Source of the DNA: DATLNF01 sp963765815
Lineage (GTDB): Bacteria; Actinomycetota; Actinomycetes; BP-191
Reading direction: 5' to 3'
Assembly: GCA_963765815.1 (NCBI GenBank)
Contig: CAVXXT010000007.1
Coordinates: forward strand, 434,001 to 498,000
DNA: 64,000 nucleotides
In this document: positions 19,683-27,615 of the stretch, piece after piece
Layout: each line of letters opens with the position of its first letter
How positions within the stretch are numbered: the stretch's first letter is position 1
Program-made: the position numbers and the translations under genes
The notes under the pieces: model-generated
What the model saw: the letters and a program-made list of their open reading frames with translations, nothing else
Told to the model about the DNA's origin: nothing
Database searches by the model: none

Positions 19683-19760
19683 GAGGTTACGGGCTCGGAG
19701 GCGCTCCGGACGGGGTTTCGACGTACCGCGTCGCCTCGCGGTTGCATCGTCACCTCTCGG

Positions 19761-20465
19761 TCAGGCGCCGGCCCGCTTCGTCGGCGTGGTCTTGGTGAGC
19801 TGCAGGCGCAGGATCAGCCGCTGCTTCGCGCTGCCCTTGGGGTGGCATGAGGTGAGCGTCAGGGTCTTGTGGCCGTCGACCTTGGGCGGCCCGACGACGG
19901 TGAAGTCCTGCGGGTTGGTGGGCCACGGGTTGGGGTGGTTGTCGAAACCGGGCACGACGCTGTACTCGAACGACGCGAACGGGGTGTCGAGGAAGACCTT
20001 GTCCCCCTCCGTCATCTCGTCGACCCGGTTGAAGGGGCGGCCGAAGGTGGTGCGGTGCCCGGCGATGGCGACGTTGCCCTCCTCGCCGGGCAGCGGGGTG
20101 CCGATGTAGTGGCCGGCGCCGGCCTTGAGGGCGGCCGGGGTGGTGCCCTCGACGACGAGCACCTCGACGCCGAGCTTGGGGATGCGCAGCCGGGTGAGGC
20201 CCTGGCCGACCTTGATGGTCCGGGTGCGGTAGGCCTGGATGTACTCCTGGTCGTCGAACTGGCTCTTCAGCCGGTTCTGGATCCGCTTGGAGTAGAGGTC
20301 GGTGCCGAACGGGTAGGCGAACATGCCGACGCCGGCCAGCGCGAGCACCAGGCTCAGCACGGACAGGGCGCGGCGGCCACCCGGACGGCGCATCGCGTCG
20401 CCGATCAGGCGGCCCGTCGGTCGCGGCGACTCGGGCACCGGCGGCGTGACGAAGGACGGGTGCAT
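19761..20465 (-). CDS. Class E sortase
   Basis: Membrane-anchored transpeptidase that cleaves surface proteins at an LAxTG-type signal and attaches them to peptidoglycan. It has 234 residues: an N-terminal helix (about 33-50) and a sortase barrel with the catalytic set His137 (AGHRTTFG), Cys207 (TLTSCHP) and Arg216 (KQRLILR). The TLTSCHP box is typical of class E in actinobacteria. ATG 20465 is preferred over the TTG further upstream, since GGAG precedes it by 9 nt. Neighbouring surface protein 18237-19682 lacks an obvious sorting signal, so the substrate is probably encoded elsewhere. Confidence 0.92.
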   Translation of the reverse strand: MHPSFVTPPVPESPRPTGRLIGDAMRRPGGRRALSVLSLVLALAGVGMFAYPFGTDLYSKRIQNRLKSQFDDQEYIQAYRTRTIKVGQGLTRLRIPKLGVEVLVVEGTTPAALKAGAGHYIGTPLPGEEGNVAIAGHRTTFGRPFNRVDEMTEGDKVFLDTPFASFEYSVVPGFDNHPNPWPTNPQDFTVVGPPKVDGHKTLTLTSCHPKGSAKQRLILRLQLTKTTPTKRAGA

Positions 20466-20557
20466 CGGCGGCTGCTCCGTACGGGGAGGGTGCTGGGCGG
20501 GGTCTGTCAGACCCAACGCGCGAGCCGCTCAGAAGTTCCGGGCCGAGCCTGCTCCCG

Positions 20558-21286
20558 CTAGCGCAGCGTGCGCCGAGCCACGCGGACCGCCGCGACCAGC
20601 ACGATCACCAGGCCGAGCAGCATCCCGTAGAAGCCGGCCCTCGGCTTCACGACGTCACCGGCGAGCAGCCCGAGCAGCCCAGCCTCGCCGACGCCGGTCG
20701 CGGCGAGCGCGAGCGCCGCGACGAGGCCGTCGGTACGCCGGGGCACGTCGCTGCCGGCGCTCGGGCGTGCGGCGCGTGCCACCGACGCGGCGAGCAGCAC
20801 CGTCGCGGCCACGGCGATGATCGGGCGCCACCAGAACCGGCCGGAGACCTCGACCGGCGCGCCGAATCCGGCGGTGTACGGGAGGAAGAGGAAGGAGATC
20901 ACGGTGATCGTCGCACCGACGATCGCCACCCGCACGTCGATCGGCAGGCGGTCGAACCGCCCGGCCCAGTGCCGCGCGCGGTCGCGGGCGACGTCGGCCA
21001 CGGGGGCAACTCGCTCGCCGAGGGACGGTCCGGAGGGCGCCTCGTGGTGCGCGGCGAGCAGGGTCGTGGCGCTGGTCTGAGCCGTCCTGGACGAGGTCGC
21101 CGTCGCGACACCGCCGCTGTCCGGGTCCGCCGGATAGGGGTCGAGGTGGTCGGCCGGCATGGCGGCCGTCTCCGGGTCGTCGTCGCCGATCGCCCCCGTG
21201 TCGACGGCGACCTGACCCGGGCTGCCGCACCCCGGGCAGAAGCGGGTCGTGCTGGGCAGCTCGGCGTGGCAGGTCTGGCAGGGCAT
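20558..21286 (-). CDS. Zinc-ribbon membrane protein
   Basis: A 242-residue protein. The N-terminal zinc ribbon has CQTC at residues 3-6 and CPGC at 17-20, then a Thr/Ser/Ala-rich linker, and four hydrophobic helices from about residue 120 to the C-terminus (VAIVGATITVISFLFL; PIIAVAATVLLAASVA; LVAALALAATGVGEAGLL; FYGMLLGLVIVLVAAV). Zinc-ribbon plus membrane architecture occurs in many actinobacterial proteins of unknown role. It lies between the sortase and TadE-type genes, so it may belong to the surface-structure locus, but no motif proves that. Confidence 0.8.
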   Translation of the reverse strand: MPCQTCHAELPSTTRFCPGCGSPGQVAVDTGAIGDDDPETAAMPADHLDPYPADPDSGGVATATSSRTAQTSATTLLAAHHEAPSGPSLGERVAPVADVARDRARHWAGRFDRLPIDVRVAIVGATITVISFLFLPYTAGFGAPVEVSGRFWWRPIIAVAATVLLAASVARAARPSAGSDVPRRTDGLVAALALAATGVGEAGLLGLLAGDVVKPRAGFYGMLLGLVIVLVAAVRVARRTLR

Positions 21287-21337
21287 CGCGGTCTCCTCGA
21301 TCGGGTCGAGGTCGGCGTACCCCCGGACCGGGCGGGG

Positions 21338-21718
21338 CTACCCCTCGGCGGGCGGAAACGCGGCCGGGCCGGCCTTGGCGTCGGCCCGAACCGGCCCGAA
21401 CCGGCGCATCGCCCCCCCCAGCGGGACTTCGACGGACACCTCCACCACGCCGTCGTCGGCGACGTGGCAGGCGGTCGCCGCCGACCCGCCGCGCCTGGCG
21501 ATGGCGCGGGCCCGGGCACAGGCGTCGTCCCCCCGCTGCGCCGCGGCTGCCCCGGCGAGCGCGCCGAGGTCGGCGGCGCTCGCCGCCCGCGCCTGCGCGA
21601 CGCGCACCGCGGAGACCGCCGCCAGGGCGATGCCGACCGCGAGCACGAGGAGCGCGACCCAGAGGACGAGCAGCGTGCCGGAGCCGCGGTCGTCGCGGAA
21701 CGCCGTACGCCGGCTCAC
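21338..21718 (-). CDS. TadE-like pseudopilin of the helicase/secretion neighbourhood (Rv3654c-like)
   Basis: A 126-residue protein with RGSGTLLVLWVALLVLAVGIALAA at the N-terminus: a short basic leader, then a hydrophobic helix of prepilin type. The rest is small and soluble with one cysteine pair. This is the TadE-like family recorded only beside DECH helicase and Tad secretion genes in actinobacteria (Rv3654c type). Its ATG overlaps the stop of the preceding TadE gene by 4 nt, so they are co-translated. Likely a minor pseudopilin or pilus-assembly component acting outside the membrane. Confidence 0.85.
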   Translation of the reverse strand: MSRRTAFRDDRGSGTLLVLWVALLVLAVGIALAAVSAVRVAQARAASAADLGALAGAAAAQRGDDACARARAIARRGGSAATACHVADDGVVEVSVEVPLGGAMRRFGPVRADAKAGPAAFPPAEG

Positions 21719-22089
21719 GGGGTCAGCTCGCCGGGCTCGACGTCGGCGGTCGCGGTCGCGCGGACGGTGACGGCCGGCAGCAGCCGGGCGAGACCCGGCC
21801 AGGGCGGCACGACCCGGCGGGAGACGTCGACCACCACCATCGCGCCGTCGGAGCGCACGCGCACGGCGGCGCCGCCGCCGGCGGCCTCACGTCCGCGGGC
21901 CCGAACCTCGGCCGGTCCCTCGCCGCGCGCGGCGGCCCGGGCCGCGGCCCCGGCCGCCTGCACGCAGCGCAGCTGGGCGGCGACCGCGCCGAGCGCGAAG
22001 AGCGCGACGCAGAGCAGCAGGACGAGGACGGGCAGCACCACGGCGGTCTCCGCGGTGACACTGCCCCGGCTGTCACGGATGCGAGTCAT
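21715..22089 (-). CDS. TadE-family minor pseudopilin
   Basis: A 124-residue protein. After a short basic leader, RGSVTAETAVVLPVLVLLL gives the TadE-type glutamate-containing prepilin motif and a single helix. The C-terminal part is a small beta domain. The start ATG 22089 is selected because it gives the MTRIRDSRGSVTAET N-terminus with a G-rich element upstream; a longer open frame upstream has no signal. It is the first gene of a two-gene unit with the Rv3654c-like pseudopilin. A TCCACAGAT motif lies 48 bp upstream of its start. Confidence 0.88.
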   Translation of the reverse strand: MTRIRDSRGSVTAETAVVLPVLVLLLCVALFALGAVAAQLRCVQAAGAAARAAARGEGPAEVRARGREAAGGGAAVRVRSDGAMVVVDVSRRVVPPWPGLARLLPAVTVRATATADVEPGELTP

Positions 22090-22137
22090 CCCGCCACGGT
22101 GCGGCTCCGCGCTCCCGAGCAGTCGGCTGATCCGCGG

Positions 22138-22146
22138 ATCTGTGGA
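22138..22146 (-). promoter_or_regulatory. TCCACAGAT motif upstream of tadE
   Basis: One of four copies in the Tad locus, 48 bp before the tadE start codon, followed here by CCGCGGATC rather than the GTACGCCG seen at the other three. Candidate operator or activator site. Confidence 0.4.
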
Positions 22147-22199
22147 GGAGCGCACGGCGCCGATCTGACCTGGCCGCGACGAGTTGGCAGACTGGCGCG

Positions 22200-23039
22200 A
22201 TGAGCGAGACGCATCCGGAGGCCATGCCGACCGACCTCGACCGCCCCGACGACGGGCTCGACCTCGAGCCGCCCTCGCTGCGGCCGTGGTACCGGCGTAC
22301 GCCGTTCCTCGTCTTCACCGGCGGCGTGCTGGTCGTGGTCGGCAACTACTTCCTCGGCCTGATCGCCGTGGTGCTGCTCGCCGGCGACCGGACGCGCGAC
22401 CCGGACTCGCGCATCGGCGGCGCGGTGCTGATCTTCGCCTGGATGTTCACCTGGACCCTGCCGGGCGCGTCGCCGTACGTCGCGTTCGCCCTGCTCGGCA
22501 TAGCGGCGGCCTTCCTCGGTCGCAGCGCACTCGCCCGCCGGGCCGGTCGCATCGACCGCGAGTGGCGCGGGGTCGCCGCGCTCGCGGCCGTCGCGGCGCT
22601 GCTCGCGGTGCTCTCGCTCGTCCCGTACGGCGTGCGCAGCAGCCGCTTCGACGCGGACGAGGCGGCGGCGAAGGTGCTGGCGGCGCGGGTGGACGGGACG
22701 TCGCGCGACGTCGGGCCCGGCGACTTCCCGGTCTTCGGCGCGCTCGCCTTCCAGGACGACTTCCGCCCGATCACGCCGAGCCGACAGCTGGTCGCGCCCG
22801 CGCGGCTGCGGTTCACCAACACCCCGATCTACTACGTCGTGCTGTTCGAGCAGAACCCGAACACGGCGCTGACCGGCGACGGCGAGCCGTGCTTCTCCGC
22901 GTCGGAGACGCACTCGGTGCACGGGCTGTCCGGGGAGGTCGTCCACCTCGGCCGCCAGGACGCGCGCAAGAAGGACGGCGGCTGCCTCCCGCTCCCCCGC
23001 GGCACCCGCACCGACATCGAGGACCTCAGCACCTCCTGA
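22200..23039 (+). CDS. Hypothetical four-helix membrane protein within the Tad locus
   Basis: A 279-residue protein on the opposite strand from the pilus genes. After a charged N-terminus, hydrophobic helices occur at about residues 34-62, 75-98 and 125-145. A C-terminal extracytoplasmic domain of about 130 residues contains two cysteines and the stretch RLRFTNTPIYYVVLFEQNP. I do not recognise the family. It is divergent from tadE with about 110 bp between starts, so it may share the regulatory region containing the TCCACAGAT motif. A role in the pilus system is possible by position only. Confidence 0.75.
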   Translation: MSETHPEAMPTDLDRPDDGLDLEPPSLRPWYRRTPFLVFTGGVLVVVGNYFLGLIAVVLLAGDRTRDPDSRIGGAVLIFAWMFTWTLPGASPYVAFALLGIAAAFLGRSALARRAGRIDREWRGVAALAAVAALLAVLSLVPYGVRSSRFDADEAAAKVLAARVDGTSRDVGPGDFPVFGALAFQDDFRPITPSRQLVAPARLRFTNTPIYYVVLFEQNPNTALTGDGEPCFSASETHSVHGLSGEVVHLGRQDARKKDGGCLPLPRGTRTDIEDLSTS

Positions 23040-23118
23040 CCCGCGCGATGACGCTCGCGCCTCGGACGTGGAAGGGGCCGGACGTCGCGACGTCCGGCCC
23101 CTCCGATCACCCCGGCCG

Positions 23119-23301
23119 CTACAGAAGGCCGAACGACAGCGCCTTGCGGACCAGGTCGGTCAGCAGCTTGAGCACCGACTGGTTGGTCAGCAGCTTGATC
23201 AGGACTCCTCCGAACCCGCAGGCCGCGACCGTGCCGACGGCGTACTCCGCCGTCACCATCCCCGCGTCCTGCGCCTGGCGCATCGCCGTGATCCGTGACA
23301 T
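23119..23301 (-). CDS. DUF4244 pilin-like small protein, copy 1
   Basis: A 60-residue prepilin-like protein: MSRITAMRQAQDAGMVTAEY leader with the TAEYA pilin motif (glutamate after the cleavage region), then one hydrophobic helix and a short amphipathic end (LLTNQSVLKLLTDLVRKAL). GGGAGG lies upstream of the ATG. This family (DUF4244) is found with actinobacterial Tad genes and probably forms the major Flp-type pilin. It is a close paralogue of the gene at 23450-23629; the first 35 residues differ at only one position. Confidence 0.87.
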   Translation of the reverse strand: MSRITAMRQAQDAGMVTAEYAVGTVAACGFGGVLIKLLTNQSVLKLLTDLVRKALSFGLL

Positions 23302-23413
23302 CGAGCCTCCCGTGTGTGCTGCGATGCCGGCGCTTGAGTCCGGCAGCGGCTCCGAGCGGAACCGCCCTGTCACGATCGAGCGGCGGCGGTGCCCGGCGGT
23401 CGGCGTACGACGC

Positions 23414-23422
23414 ATCTGTGGA
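23414..23422 (-). promoter_or_regulatory. TCCACAGAT motif upstream of pilin-like copy 1
   Basis: TCCACAGATGCGTCGTACGCCG on the minus strand, 112 bp before the start of the DUF4244 gene at 23301. Same element as upstream of copy 2 and, in shorter form, of ssd and tadE. Confidence 0.5.
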
Positions 23423-23449
23423 CGCGAGGGCGCCCGCCGTCGCCGCTTC

Positions 23450-23629
23450 CTACAGCCCGAACCTCAGTGCCTTGCTGATGAGCTTGGTCAGCAGGGCGAG
23501 GATCGAGTCGTTGGCCAGCAGCTTGTAGAGAACGCCGCCGAACCCGCAGGCCGCGACCGTGCCGACGGCGTACTCCGCCGTCACCATCCCCGCGTCCCGC
23601 GCCTGGCGCATAGCCGTGATCCGTGACAT
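23450..23629 (-). CDS. DUF4244 pilin-like small protein, copy 2
   Basis: A 59-residue paralogue of the gene at 23119-23301. The leader and first helix are almost identical (one Gln to Arg change), and the C-terminal part differs (LLANDSILALLTKLISKAL). The same upstream layout is kept. It is nearer to tadC than copy 1. With two pilin-like genes the pilus may be a heteropolymer, or one copy may be a minor subunit. Confidence 0.87.
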   Translation of the reverse strand: MSRITAMRQARDAGMVTAEYAVGTVAACGFGGVLYKLLANDSILALLTKLISKALRFGL

Positions 23630-23741
23630 CAGGCCTCCCGTGTGGTGCTGCGATGCCGGCACTGGGTCCGGCAGCAGATCCGAGCGGATCCGCCCTGACA
23701 CGATCGATGCCGCAGAACGCGACGCGGTCGGCGTACGACGC

Positions 23742-23750
23742 ATCTGTGGA
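23742..23750 (-). promoter_or_regulatory. TCCACAGAT motif upstream of pilin-like copy 2
   Basis: Same 22-base element as at 23414-23422, 112 bp before the start at 23629. It lies between the tadC stop and the pilin gene, so it could give the pilin its own promoter separate from the tad operon. Confidence 0.5.
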
Positions 23751-23762
23751 CGTCGGCCGAGA

Positions 23763-24497
23763 TCACAGCGACGACAGCGTCGAGCCGATCAGACCGGCGA
23801 CGAGGGGTACGACGCCGATCAGCACGAACGCCGGCAGGAAGCAGAGACCGAGCGGCGCGACCATCACCACGCCGGCTCGACGCGCGGCCGCCTCCCCGGC
23901 GAGGCGCTGACCCTCACGGAGGTCGCGCGCGAGGGACTCGAGCACCGGCCCCGGAGATGCGCCGGACACTGAGGTGCGGACCAGCGCGGCGGCCACGGTG
24001 CGCAGCGCCGCCGGTGGGCCGTCCGCGACGTACGGCGCCCATGCCTCATCCGGCCGCACGCCCAGCGTCACAGCGCGCACCACGCCGGCGAAGGTCGACG
24101 ACAGCGGACCGTCGACGGCGCGGGCGACCTCGGCCAGCGCCTCCGTCGGCGCGGCACCGGCGGCGATGCACGCGGCGAGCAGGTCGCCGGCCAGCGGCAG
24201 GGACCTCATCAGCTGGGCGGCCTCCCGTGCCCGGTCACGTCGAACGCTGCGCCGCAGCACCCACACTGATCCGGACGCGGTGACCGCGCCGAGCAGCACG
24301 CCGGTCGAGCCGCCGACCAGGACGGCGATGCCGGCCGCCGCGGCGGCGGCGAGCGGCAGCTCGAGCCGGCGGTCGGGCCCGCGGTCGGGTCGGGCCGATG
24401 CCCGGCCGTCGAGCACCCGATGCGCGCGCGCCCGCGCGGGCTCGCCGCCGAGGAGGACGACGAGCCCGACGGCGACGGCGACAGTCACTGCGCTCAC
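23763..24497 (-). CDS. tadC: Tad pilus inner-membrane platform protein TadC-like (T2SSF)
   Basis: A 244-residue membrane protein with helices near the N-terminus and a long C-terminal helix pair (VVMVAPLGLCFLPAFVLIGVVPLVAGLIG). The middle carries the T2SSF-type cytoplasmic helical domain (PLAGDLLAACIAAGAAPTEALAEVARAVDGPL). With TadB it forms the platform on which the ATPase acts. GTG 24497 overlaps the tadB stop by 4 nt (GTGA). It is the last gene of the ssd-tadA-tadB-tadC unit. Confidence 0.88.
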   Translation of the reverse strand: MSAVTVAVAVGLVVLLGGEPARARAHRVLDGRASARPDRGPDRRLELPLAAAAAAGIAVLVGGSTGVLLGAVTASGSVWVLRRSVRRDRAREAAQLMRSLPLAGDLLAACIAAGAAPTEALAEVARAVDGPLSSTFAGVVRAVTLGVRPDEAWAPYVADGPPAALRTVAAALVRTSVSGASPGPVLESLARDLREGQRLAGEAAARRAGVVMVAPLGLCFLPAFVLIGVVPLVAGLIGSTLSSL

Positions 24498-25282
24498 GGA
24501 GACGCGCCCGAGGCGATGCGACGGGTCCACGCCACACCTGCGGCGTCCAGGACGAGGCCGCCGACGAGGCACGCGACACCCGGCGGTGTGCGGAAGAACG
24601 CCATCGGGTCGGCACCCAGCCCGGCGCCCATCAGCACCGCCACCGCAGGCAGCACGGCGAGCACCGCGGCGGTGGCCCGCGGGCCGGCGAGCTGCGCCTC
24701 CACCTCGGCGCGGCACCGGGCCTCGGCGAACAGTCCGGCCGCGAGCCGCGCCACGCCGTCGGCGAGCCCCGCGCCGGCGGCGGCGCTCACCCGCCAGCAG
24801 ACCGCCAACGCCGCGAGCGCGCCGGCGCCCGCCGGGCCGGGCAGCAGCGTCTCCTCCGGCGGCAGGCCGAGCCGCGCGGCAGCGGCGACCTGCTCGAGAT
24901 GACGGCGAAGGTCCGCGGGCGCGGTCAACGCGGCAGCCGACAGCGCGTCGTACGGCGATGCGCCCGCATGCAGCTCGGCCGCGAGCAGCCGCAGCACGTC
25001 GGGCAGCGCGTCGCGCACGGCAGCCGCTCGGCGCTCGTCGCGGCGCTGCCGCCACCACCGGAACACGAGCGCCCCGATGCCCGCGCCGACGGTGAGCCCG
25101 ACGACGCCACCCACCGTCCAGACGCCGACCGCCGCACCGACGGCCGCCAGGGACCCGGCCGAGGGGCTCAGGGTCGCGCGTGTCGACGGGTCCCTCCGTG
25201 GCGTCAGCCGCGACGACGGCGACGCACCCGTCGCGAGCCATGCCGCAGCGGCGGCCGCGGCCGCCGCGAGGAGCGGGCTCAT
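24494..25282 (-). CDS. tadB: Tad pilus inner-membrane platform protein TadB-like (T2SSF)
   Basis: A 262-residue membrane protein of the type II secretion F family. N-terminal helices are followed by a T2SSF domain (ALPDVLRLLAAELHAGASPYDALSAAAL) and C-terminal helices (ATAAVLAVLPAVAVLMGAGL and GVACLVGGLVLDAAGVAW). Its ATG overlaps the tadA stop by 4 nt, and its stop overlaps the tadC start. Alanine content is very high, as in the neighbouring genes. Confidence 0.88.
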   Translation of the reverse strand: MSPLLAAAAAAAAAWLATGASPSSRLTPRRDPSTRATLSPSAGSLAAVGAAVGVWTVGGVVGLTVGAGIGALVFRWWRQRRDERRAAAVRDALPDVLRLLAAELHAGASPYDALSAAALTAPADLRRHLEQVAAAARLGLPPEETLLPGPAGAGALAALAVCWRVSAAAGAGLADGVARLAAGLFAEARCRAEVEAQLAGPRATAAVLAVLPAVAVLMGAGLGADPMAFFRTPPGVACLVGGLVLDAAGVAWTRRIASGASP

Positions 25283-26442
25283 GCCGCTGCGCTGACGCCG
25301 CGCTGCACCAGAAGCGCGTGCAGGGCGTCGTATCCCGGTCCGGCGTCGTCGGCTCCACCGCGCGATGACATCGACGGGACGACCCGGACCCCGCCCTCGT
25401 CTCGCTGGACGACGGCGAGCTCGGCCACCCGGCGCCGCCCGTCGCTGTCCCTCCGCAGGTGCACCACCAGGTCGAGCGCGGCCGCGACCTGCGAGTGCAG
25501 CGCGGTGCGGTCCAGACCTGCGGTCGCGGCCAGCGCTTCGAGCCGTGCGGGCACGTCGGACGCGGCGTTGGCGTGCACGGTCGACATGCCGCCCTCGTGA
25601 CCCGTGTTGAGAGCCGACAGCATCTCGACCACCTCGGCGCCGCGGACCTCGCCGACGACGAGCCGGTCGGGTCGCATGCGCATCGCCTGGCGCACCAGGT
25701 CGCGCAACGTCACCTCGCCGGCACCGTCGACGTTGGCCGGCCGCGCCTCCAACGTGACGAGATGCGCACATGCCGGACGCAGCTCCGCTGCGTCCTCGAC
25801 GACCACGACCCGGTCAGCCGGGTCGACCAGGCCGAGGAGGCAGGCCAGCATCGTCGTCTTGCCGGTGCCGGTGCCGCCGCTGACCAGGATCGCGAGCCGC
25901 GCGTGCACCGCCGCGTCGAGCAGCGATGCGCACGTCTCGGTGACCGACCCGGACGCGACGAGCTGGTCGAGGGTGAAGCGCTGGCGCGACAACGTACGCA
26001 GCGACACGCAGGTGCCGCGAGCCGCGATCGGCGAGAGGACCGCGTGCAGCCGGGTGCCGTCCGGCAGCCGCGCGTCGACCCACGGCGCGGCGGCATCGAG
26101 CCGACGGCCCGAGGGCAGGAGCAGTCGGTTGACCAGGCCGCGCACCTCGTCGTCGTCGGTGAACGCGACGCCGGCCGGCTCGAGCCCGCGACCGCGGTCG
26201 ACCCACACCTCGTCCGGCGCGTTGACCAGGACATCGGTGACGGCGGCGTCGCGCAGCAGCGGCGCGAGCGGGCCGGCGCCTAGCAGGTCGTCCTGCAGCC
26301 GCTGCAGCACCGACAGACCGCCGTCGAGCGCGCGGCCGCCGCACTCCGTGCGCACCGCCGCGGCGATGCGAGCCGGCGTGACCGGCGCGGTGTCCGCGGC
26401 CAGCCGGCGGCGTACCCGGTGGAGCAGGTCGGCCTCGTTCAC
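25279..26442 (-). CDS. tadA: Tad pilus assembly ATPase TadA/CpaF-like
   Basis: Secretion ATPase of 387 residues powering Flp/Tad pilus assembly from the cytoplasmic face. Walker A is SGGTGTGKTT, the Asp box VVVVEDAAELRP, Walker B region MRPDRLVVGEVRGAEVVEML, and the His box GHEGGMSTVHANA. GTG 26442 overlaps the ssd stop by 4 nt. A long open frame continues upstream of this start, but it overlaps ssd and is a shadow. All ATPase motifs are intact, so the pilus motor should be functional. Confidence 0.95.
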   Translation of the reverse strand: MNEADLLHRVRRRLAADTAPVTPARIAAAVRTECGGRALDGGLSVLQRLQDDLLGAGPLAPLLRDAAVTDVLVNAPDEVWVDRGRGLEPAGVAFTDDDEVRGLVNRLLLPSGRRLDAAAPWVDARLPDGTRLHAVLSPIAARGTCVSLRTLSRQRFTLDQLVASGSVTETCASLLDAAVHARLAILVSGGTGTGKTTMLACLLGLVDPADRVVVVEDAAELRPACAHLVTLEARPANVDGAGEVTLRDLVRQAMRMRPDRLVVGEVRGAEVVEMLSALNTGHEGGMSTVHANAASDVPARLEALAATAGLDRTALHSQVAAALDLVVHLRRDSDGRRRVAELAVVQRDEGGVRVVPSMSSRGGADDAGPGYDALHALLVQRGVSAAA

Positions 26443-27512
26443 GCGGCCGGCATCCGCCGCTCGTCGGAGAGCCGGACCAGGTCGCGTACGACGGCCGTGC
26501 ACAGCCGCGCGAGGTGACCGCGACCGCCCGACGCGGGCGGCAGGCCGCGGTCGGCGTCGGCCGCGACCGACCGGTCCGGCTTGCAGTGGCCGGCGAGCGG
26601 CAGGCCGAGGGTCGCCGCGACGAAGGCGGGGTCGATGCCACCCGAGGACGGCCGGCGCACGACCACCCGGATGTCGTCGACGTACGCCGACGCCGCGGCC
26701 GCCACCTGCGCGGACGCCGCGACGCCGCGGACGTCGGCCGGGACGACGACGACCAGCCGGTCGAGCGCCGTGAGCAGCTCCAGGACGCCGGCGTCGACGC
26801 GCCGCGGCAGGTCGACGACGAGCAGGTCGCACTCCCGGCGGAGCGCGCCGAGCACGGTGGTGACGGCGCCCGGCGCGACGTCGCCGTCCTGGTCGCGCGA
26901 GCAGGACAGCAACGGCACGCGCGCGACCGACGGCAGCAGCGTGGAGACGCCCGCACCGGCGGCCCGGTCGACGGCGCGCGCGAGCTGCGGCCAGCGGGCG
27001 CCGGGCGCGTCCTCGGCGCCCATGAGCAGGTCGATGCCGCCGCCGAGCGGGTCGCCGTCGACGAGCACCGCGGACCGGTCGAGGCGGACCGCGCAGGTGG
27101 TGAGGGCGGCGGCGAAGGTCGACGCGCCCGCTCCGCCGCGCCCGCCGACGACGCCGACCGTCACGCCTTCCGCGGCCGGGTCGATCGCCGCCGCGAACCG
27201 CTCGAGCAGCCACGGCTCGGCGTCGGGCAGGAAGACGACGTTCTCGGCGCCGAGCTGAACCGCACGTCGCCAGACGCCGGCGTCATCGAGGTCGTCGCCG
27301 AGCAGCAGGACCCCGCGTCGGCGAGGCATCGCCGCCGCGATGAGCGCGGGCACCTGGTCGGCGACGGCGACGACCAGCGGCGCGTCGAGCCAGCGGCGGC
27401 GCGCGTCGGTCGGCCCGTCGACCAGCTCGGCCTCGACGCCGGCCGCCGCGGCCAGTCGCAGCAGCGCGTCGCGGGCGCGGTCGTCGGACGTCACGATCAG
27501 CGGTCGGGCCAT
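26439..27512 (-). CDS. ssd: Ssd/CpaE-like MinD-family ATPase
   Basis: A 357-residue protein. The N-terminal receiver-like/CpaE domain (residues 1-115) is followed by a MinD/ParA-type domain with deviant Walker A VGGRGGAGASTFAAAL (about 121-136), an ATPase segment VLVDGDPLGGGIDLLMG, and LLVVDLPRR. The position of the Walker Lys is taken by Ala/Ser, as in the Ssd family of actinobacteria. CpaE positions Tad machinery at the pole. In mycobacteria the Rv3660c homologue affects septum formation when overexpressed. It is first of the four-gene tad operon and lies just downstream of a 6C RNA and a TCCACAGAT motif. Confidence 0.9.
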   Translation of the reverse strand: MARPLIVTSDDRARDALLRLAAAAGVEAELVDGPTDARRRWLDAPLVVAVADQVPALIAAAMPRRRGVLLLGDDLDDAGVWRRAVQLGAENVVFLPDAEPWLLERFAAAIDPAAEGVTVGVVGGRGGAGASTFAAALTTCAVRLDRSAVLVDGDPLGGGIDLLMGAEDAPGARWPQLARAVDRAAGAGVSTLLPSVARVPLLSCSRDQDGDVAPGAVTTVLGALRRECDLLVVDLPRRVDAGVLELLTALDRLVVVVPADVRGVAASAQVAAAASAYVDDIRVVVRRPSSGGIDPAFVAATLGLPLAGHCKPDRSVAADADRGLPPASGGRGHLARLCTAVVRDLVRLSDERRMPAA

Positions 27513-27590
27513 CGGCGATCCCTCGATCGGCGGTGCGGATGCCGTCGAGTCTCATCGCGCGAGCGGGGCCGGCGTACCGGCGTACCGGAC

Positions 27591-27599
27591 ATCTGTGGA
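27591..27599 (-). promoter_or_regulatory. TCCACAGAT motif upstream of ssd
   Basis: TCCACAGATGTCCGGTACGCCG on the minus strand, 78 bp before the ssd start and just past the 6C RNA. It shares TCCACAGATG-N4-GTACGCCG with the copies before both pilin-like genes. Confidence 0.5.
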
Positions 27600-27615
27600 C
27601 ATGGCCGCGGACATG

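Larger units (their letters stand above)
23119..23753. repeat. Tandem duplication of pilin-like gene with its upstream region
   Basis: Two units of about 305 bp (23119-23425 and 23450-23753) are similar along the coding part and about 115 bp upstream, including the TCCACAGAT...GTACGCCG element at identical distance (112 bp) from each start. The N-terminal coding part is near identical, while the C-terminal helices have diverged. Confidence 0.8.

Noticed and set aside
22138..27599. Chromosome origin or DnaA-box cluster
   Set aside because: TCCACAGAT resembles a DnaA box core, but the copies are kilobases apart, co-oriented with gene starts, and dnaA/dnaN are not nearby.
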